From: Paenibacillus peoriae
Lineage (GTDB): Bacteria; Bacillota; Bacilli; Paenibacillales; Paenibacillaceae
Assembly (NCBI RefSeq): GCF_022531965.1
Contig: NZ_CP092831.1
Coordinates: 648,001-712,000, forward strand
DNA length: 64,000 nucleotides
Direction: 5' to 3'
Part shown: positions 60,396 to 64,000 of the stretch, one piece after another
Numbering within the stretch: the first letter of the stretch is position 1
How the letters are laid out: each line of letters opens with the position of its first letter
The notes under the pieces: model-generated
The model's database searches: none
Told to the model about the DNA's origin: nothing
Seen by the model: the letters and a program-made list of their open reading frames with translations, nothing else
Program-made: the position numbers and the translations under genes

Positions 60396-61967
60396 ATGAA
60401 AGAATTAAACCTAACGGACGACTATAGCGGCAGAAAGAGAAAAAGTAACTATAGTGAGAAGTACAGGCCTCAATTTCATTATTCACCGGAGAAAAATTGG
60501 ATGAACGATCCCAACGGCATGGTTTACTTTGAAGGAGAATACCACCTGTTCTACCAGCATACGCCCCATGATACGCAGCCTGATTTTGGCAACATGCATT
60601 GGGGGCATGCGGTAAGCAAGGATCTAGTGCATTGGACTGAGCTTCCACCAGCGATTCCACCTGGGGAGGACGGAGCGATCTTCTCGGGGAGTGCGGTGGT
60701 GGATAAGAACAATACCAGCGGATTTTTCAAAGAGGAAGGATCAGGATTGGTGGCCATTTATACAAATGAGGGCAACAAGGCTCAGCCTGGAAAACCGCAG
60801 GTGCAAAGCATTGCTTACAGCAAGGATAAAGGTCGAACCTGGACAAAATATGAAGGTAACCCGGTTTTATTTCCAACGGACACGCTAGACTTTCGTGATC
60901 CGAAGGTGATTTGGCATGATGAATCATCAATGTGGATCATGGTTCTTGCCGTAAGGGACCGTGTAGAATTTTACACATCTCCAAACCTGAAAGAATGGTC
61001 TTTTGCAAGCGAATTCGGTTCCGACATTCCACATATACACCGAGGGATATTTGAATGTCCTGATATATTTCGAATCCAAGTGGATGAGGATCCTAATACC
61101 ACGAAGTGGATTCTGATGCTAAGCGTCGGGGATAGAAATGGTGTGAATCCAGACGATCCGGAACCACCGGCAGGCGGTTCTGGCATGATGTATTTTGTAG
61201 GCAACTTTGACGGTAAGTCGTTCACGCCAGATGAAGCGTTGGAATCCATCGATACTATCAAATGGGTAGACTATGGATCAGACTTTTACGCGGCCGTGTC
61301 CTGGAATGGCATTTCGAACGAAGACGGACGAAAGATTTGGATCGGCTGGATGAATAATTGGCGTTATGCTACCACGCTTCCTTCAAAGGAATGGCGTGGC
61401 AAGACATCAATTCCCCGGGAGCTACAGCTAAGGACTTATCCCGAGGGACTTCGCCTAATCCAAACACCCATAAATGAATTAAGTCAGCTAAGAAAACCGA
61501 TTTTGTCTCTACAAGACTTGACGATTAAGCCAGATATGAACGTGTTGTCTGATATTTCCGCAGCCAAGGCAGAAATTATTGCAGAATTTGAAATCGGTAC
61601 TGCTATGGAATTCGGGTTTAAAGTACGGAAGTCCGCCAATCAGGAGACGATCATCGGATATAATATCTCGAATGAGGAATTGTTCGTCGATCGGACGAAG
61701 TCGAGCGCCACTGATTTTCATTCAGATTTCACAGCAATACACAAGGCCACTATGAAGCCAGAGCATGAGAGGATACAGTTGAGCATTTATCTGGATTGGT
61801 CAAGTGTCGAAGTCTTCGGCAATCATGGAAAAACAATCATTTCAGACATGATTTTCCCGGACTTCGAAAGTAAGGGACTAGAACTCTACGCCATTGGTGG
61901 AGAACTGAGGGTCGTGTCGCTTCAGATCAATGATCTGGTAAGCATTTGGGGAAATGAGAATGTTTAG
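60396..61967 (+). CDS. Cytoplasmic GH32 fructan/sucrose hydrolase
   Basis: A 523-residue GH32 enzyme with no signal peptide. The motifs are WMNDPNG (nucleophile D38), FRDPK near 168 and FECPD (acid/base near E219); the C-terminal beta-sandwich ends near 520. It resembles exo-acting levanase/inulinase, releasing fructose from imported oligosaccharides. I chose ATG 60396, ten bases after GAGGAG; the frame is open from 60354. Downstream 61,968-62,318 shows no gene. Confidence 0.95.
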   Translation: MKELNLTDDYSGRKRKSNYSEKYRPQFHYSPEKNWMNDPNGMVYFEGEYHLFYQHTPHDTQPDFGNMHWGHAVSKDLVHWTELPPAIPPGEDGAIFSGSAVVDKNNTSGFFKEEGSGLVAIYTNEGNKAQPGKPQVQSIAYSKDKGRTWTKYEGNPVLFPTDTLDFRDPKVIWHDESSMWIMVLAVRDRVEFYTSPNLKEWSFASEFGSDIPHIHRGIFECPDIFRIQVDEDPNTTKWILMLSVGDRNGVNPDDPEPPAGGSGMMYFVGNFDGKSFTPDEALESIDTIKWVDYGSDFYAAVSWNGISNEDGRKIWIGWMNNWRYATTLPSKEWRGKTSIPRELQLRTYPEGLRLIQTPINELSQLRKPILSLQDLTIKPDMNVLSDISAAKAEIIAEFEIGTAMEFGFKVRKSANQETIIGYNISNEELFVDRTKSSATDFHSDFTAIHKATMKPEHERIQLSIYLDWSSVEVFGNHGKTIISDMIFPDFESKGLELYAIGGELRVVSLQINDLVSIWGNENV

Positions 61968-62318
61968 ACAGTAGTTATGATTATCATTCCAATTGAAACG
62001 TTCTTACAACAGAACCCGTTAAGCAGCGGCTTGATTCGACGAAATGGTTACAGCCCGATTGCTTATATCCGTATCTAAACTGGTCTCCAAAACTAATTAA
62101 AGTATTATCTTATGCCTGGACACGTAACCTCCCGTCGGCTCACAACCGTACCGGGGGTTCGTATCCTTAGAAGTTAGCAGAAATCGAAAGACTAACACGG
62201 AGAATTTCATAATATAGTTTTACAGTGGTAAGAGGGCGTAAGAATCTTTCCTTGCATCTTACCTATAATAATATGATGATTGACAATAAGATCATATTCT
62301 TTTCCCAAGGGGGTACCT

Positions 62319-62387
62319 AGTTCTTGTTCTCAGTTCGGGACAAGAACTTGCAGTGGTTATGAAGTCGCCAATTTGGCGGCTTTTTGT
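62319..62387 (+). terminator. Two hairpins, the second a probable terminator
   Basis: AGTTCTTGT/ACAAGAACT (62319-62348) is followed by AGTCGCCA/TGGCGGCT with TTTTT (62363-62386). The second has the form of a Rho-independent terminator. It may end the fructan operon or a lost gene. Confidence 0.7.
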
Positions 62388-62514
62388 TTTACAGATAAAT
62401 GATATTGTCTTGTGTTAAGACAAGGGCAATTAAGCGTTTGAATTAAAATAATGGGGCTGGGTATGCTAAATTAGCAAATATGGAATTTCTTGATTTTCAT
62501 GAAAGGGTGAGACC

Positions 62515-63531
62515 GTCATCATTCTGCAAAAGGTACTAACTTATCTTATTAAACCGGATATATGGTTAGGAACTTTTTTCCCATTTGCTCTTCCGTTTGG
62601 AGTATCAAGAGTATTTCAATGGTTGCATACAGGGAACGGGAGAAATTTACACTGGTTCAGCTTTGATCAAAAAAAGTTTCATGAAACAAGAAATACCTCA
62701 ACTAGTCGTTCCTTTTACAGCAGATCTAAATCAAAATTTGCTGGTGATGAAAGAAATCATCGGGCATAACTCAGAGAGCCTCTGAAAAGAAATATTACTA
62801 AAGTTGAAACTGAAAGAAACCATCTGGCTAGACGTGAAGTTGAACTGTTGAAAGAGATAGATACTCTTAGAACGCAAAGAACAGAATACAGAAGAAAACT
62901 AAGAGCTAGATCCAAAGAGTTTGGGGCAGTTTTACAGTTCAGTCACAATTCCTAAGTTATTAACCCTTCTCGATGAAAGGCCTAAGCTTAGCAATGTGTT
63001 TGCATTCTATCAGTTAGATAAATTCAATAGAAGGTACAATAAACTAAAATTAGCAGCTAGAGAGGTATTAAAACAGGAAAGAATAAAAAGACTACGTGAT
63101 GAAGCTTATAAGGAGAAAATGGCTGCTGGCTATAAAAAAGTTAACGGATATATCGTAAGTGATGAGAGATGACTGGTACCTCTATGATCCAAACAATATT
63201 GTATACCTCATAACAGACTCAAAAATTAAATTAATTGAAGATTTACCAGCTACTGCATCTTTGTATTTAATGATGGAACTGCATATGTTTTTTATATCCA
63301 TTTTGAAACGGAGAATAAAAAAGAAAATGAGAAGTATATTGTAGCGATCGGTGAAGGATTAACCGAGATTCATAAATATATGTTGAACAAAGAAAGTTGC
63401 CAACCGGCATTTTTTGTGCCCTTTTTTGTATCTTTAGGGTTACTCGATGGTAAAATAATGTATACAAGTGGATGTATTTTTATGCATTTAAGCAATGTGG
63501 ATATTCTCATTAATTATGACACCACACAGTG
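62515..63531 (+). pseudogene. Decayed gene module at the right end of the transposon
   Basis: Three linked pieces. First, a startless frame (62515-62769) reads YLIKPDIWLGTFFPFALPFG. Second, a charged coiled coil reads VETERNHLARREVELLKEID to a stop near 62955, continuing after a shift as PKLSNVFAFYQLDKFNRRYN to 63172. Third, a frame overlapping at 63159 starts MMRDDWYLYDPNNIVYLITD; after a shift near 63,265 it reads FNDGTAYVFYIHFETENKKE and runs through the terminal repeat to DILINYDTTQ, with its TGA stop supplied by the GTGAG duplication. I recognise none, and nothing in them looks like a transposase. Confidence 0.5.
63503..63528 (-). repeat. Right terminal inverted repeat, with flanking GTGAG duplication
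   Basis: Starts ATTCTCATTAATTATG and ends ACACCACACA; the exact reverse complement of 44432-44457. The five bases after it (63529-63533) are GTGAG. Confidence 0.95.
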
Positions 63532-63603
63532 AGTAACGGTAATAATTGAGACTGATTTGGTTGATAACCGAGACATTTTTGGGTATATGTTTGAGACATT
63601 TTT

Positions 63604-63645
63604 AAACCAGTAGAAACAAAGCCCCTTGTTTCTATTGGTTTTTTG
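63604..63645 (+). terminator. Strong terminator in the right flank
   Basis: AACCAGTAGAAACAA pairs with TTGTTTCTATTGGTT, followed by TTTT. A short frame just before it (63533-63613, IETDLVDNRDIFGYMFETFL, then stop) looks like the C-terminus of a lost gene whose end this would be. Confidence 0.8.
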
Positions 63646-63751
63646 TGTTTCTATTTACTCTATATATCCTATAAATGTTAACATATGGTATTATCGATAT
63701 CGAATCCAAATTACGATCATAATTGATACTTTTCGTAAAGGTGGTTTGGTT

Positions 63752-63853
63752 ATGGATTGGAGAAGTTGGACGTGGAGTTTGGAAGATGAGTTAATAAAAT
63801 CCCCAAGTGTTGTACAAATCTCTTCAACTGCAATTTTGGAATACATAAGATGA
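63752..63853 (+). CDS. Possible very small protein, 33 residues
   Basis: MDWRSWTWSLEDELIKSPSV... starts after AAAGGTGG. No family is recognised. A basic frame QATKPAATKPTGSRRKSAAD follows to 63957, and a frame from GTG 63965 (PWKSDPDNSRS) is open to the window end. None is strong enough to name. Confidence 0.3.
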   Translation: MDWRSWTWSLEDELIKSPSVVQISSTAILEYIR

Positions 63854-64000
63854 AAACCTGCTTGTTCTCCATGGATTCTCAGGCTACTAAGCCTGCTGCT
63901 ACGAAGCCTACAGGAAGTAGACGAAAGAGCGCTGCTGATGATAAGAAGACCGAATAAGGAGAGCGTGCCATGGAAGTCCGATCCGGACAATTCGCGTAGC

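Larger units (their letters stand above)
44432..63528. mobile_element. 19.1-kb transposition unit carrying a fructan-use module
   Basis: The unit is bounded by a perfect 26-bp terminal inverted repeat (44432-44457 and 63503-63528; outer ends TGTGTGG and CCACACA) and flanked by identical 5-bp sequences GTGAG (44427-44431 and 63529-63533). A 5-bp duplication, TGT...ACA ends and repeated subterminal sites match the Tn7/Tn5053/Tn552 transposon group. No gene inside encodes a recognisable transposase, ATPase or target selector, so it is non-autonomous or has lost its machinery. Intact cargo: LacI, secreted GH32, fructokinase, LacI, CUT1 importer and GH32. Decayed genes fill both ends. Confidence 0.82.

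Noticed and set aside
61509..61721. Minus-strand frames within the two GH32 genes
   Set aside because: These are antisense to strongly conserved enzyme motifs and lack start signals.
62121..62170. A tRNA-like GGTTCG arm near 62,155
   Set aside because: No acceptor stem, anticodon arm or CCA can be assembled around it.
62515..63531. The right-end relics as transposase remnants
   Set aside because: No DDE-type, Tns-like or helix-turn-helix stretch could be read in any segment, so a transposase origin is not claimed.

Overview
The window looks like a chromosomal segment of a low-to-mid GC, spore-former-type Firmicute, most likely Paenibacillus (P. polymyxa-like). The evidence is strong GGAGG ribosome sites, a threonine T-box ahead of thrS, YesM/YesN-type two-component systems beside CUT1 sugar importers without ATPases, YtrA-type GntR regulation and cre-like sites. 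This assignment is inferred from gene content and style, not from a database search.

Bases 1-7.2 kb hold housekeeping and signalling genes: a TetR regulator cut by the window edge, T-box-thrS, a small alarmone synthetase, and luxS followed by an SDR and an orphan MetQ-like lipoprotein. Bases 6.4-19 kb form a galactomannan-use locus: AraC regulator, GH36 alpha-galactosidase, histidine kinase and AraC-type response regulator, a three-gene CUT1 importer, and a secreted GH26 mannanase with a cre-like site. Bases 19.4-31.2 kb hold a GNAT protein, an AraC/EamA divergent pair, a csaA relic, a UvrD-like helicase, a zinc-ribbon protein, TrmB and Nudix proteins, mscL, and an ECF41 sigma factor with its carboxymuconolactone-decarboxylase partner and a matching promoter. 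Bases 31.4-37.2 kb hold a MOSC gene between 19-bp direct repeats, a dense DnaA-box cluster, a UgtP-like glycosyltransferase, a serine hydrolase and a methionine aminopeptidase. Bases 38.3-44.4 kb hold a DUF438/DUF1858 pair behind an Fnr-like site, and a five-gene YtrA-type ABC exporter operon with a palindromic operator over its promoter.

The main finding is that 44,432-63,528 is bounded by a perfect 26-bp terminal inverted repeat (outer ends TGTGTGG...CCACACA), flanked on both sides by the same 5-bp duplication, GTGAG. This marks a 19.1-kb transposition unit with Tn7/Tn5053/Tn552-style ends. No recognisable transposase lies inside. Its intact cargo is a complete fructan-use module: two paralogous LacI regulators, a 1270-residue secreted multidomain GH32 fructanase, a CUT1 importer, a GH32 enzyme without a signal peptide, and a fructokinase. 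Near its left end is a second, older set of repeats: five copies of AAATAANGTNNTAGACT, three forward and two inverted, bracketing a frameshifted gene. These look like the ends of a nested Tn7-like element. Several decayed gene pieces fill the rest.

Working model: the secreted fructanase releases fructo-oligosaccharides, the lipoprotein and two permeases import them with a shared ATPase encoded elsewhere, the cytoplasmic GH32 enzyme releases fructose, and fructokinase phosphorylates it. The two LacI proteins probably act on shared TTCAAATG-type sites. Catabolite control is possible through weak cre-like sites.
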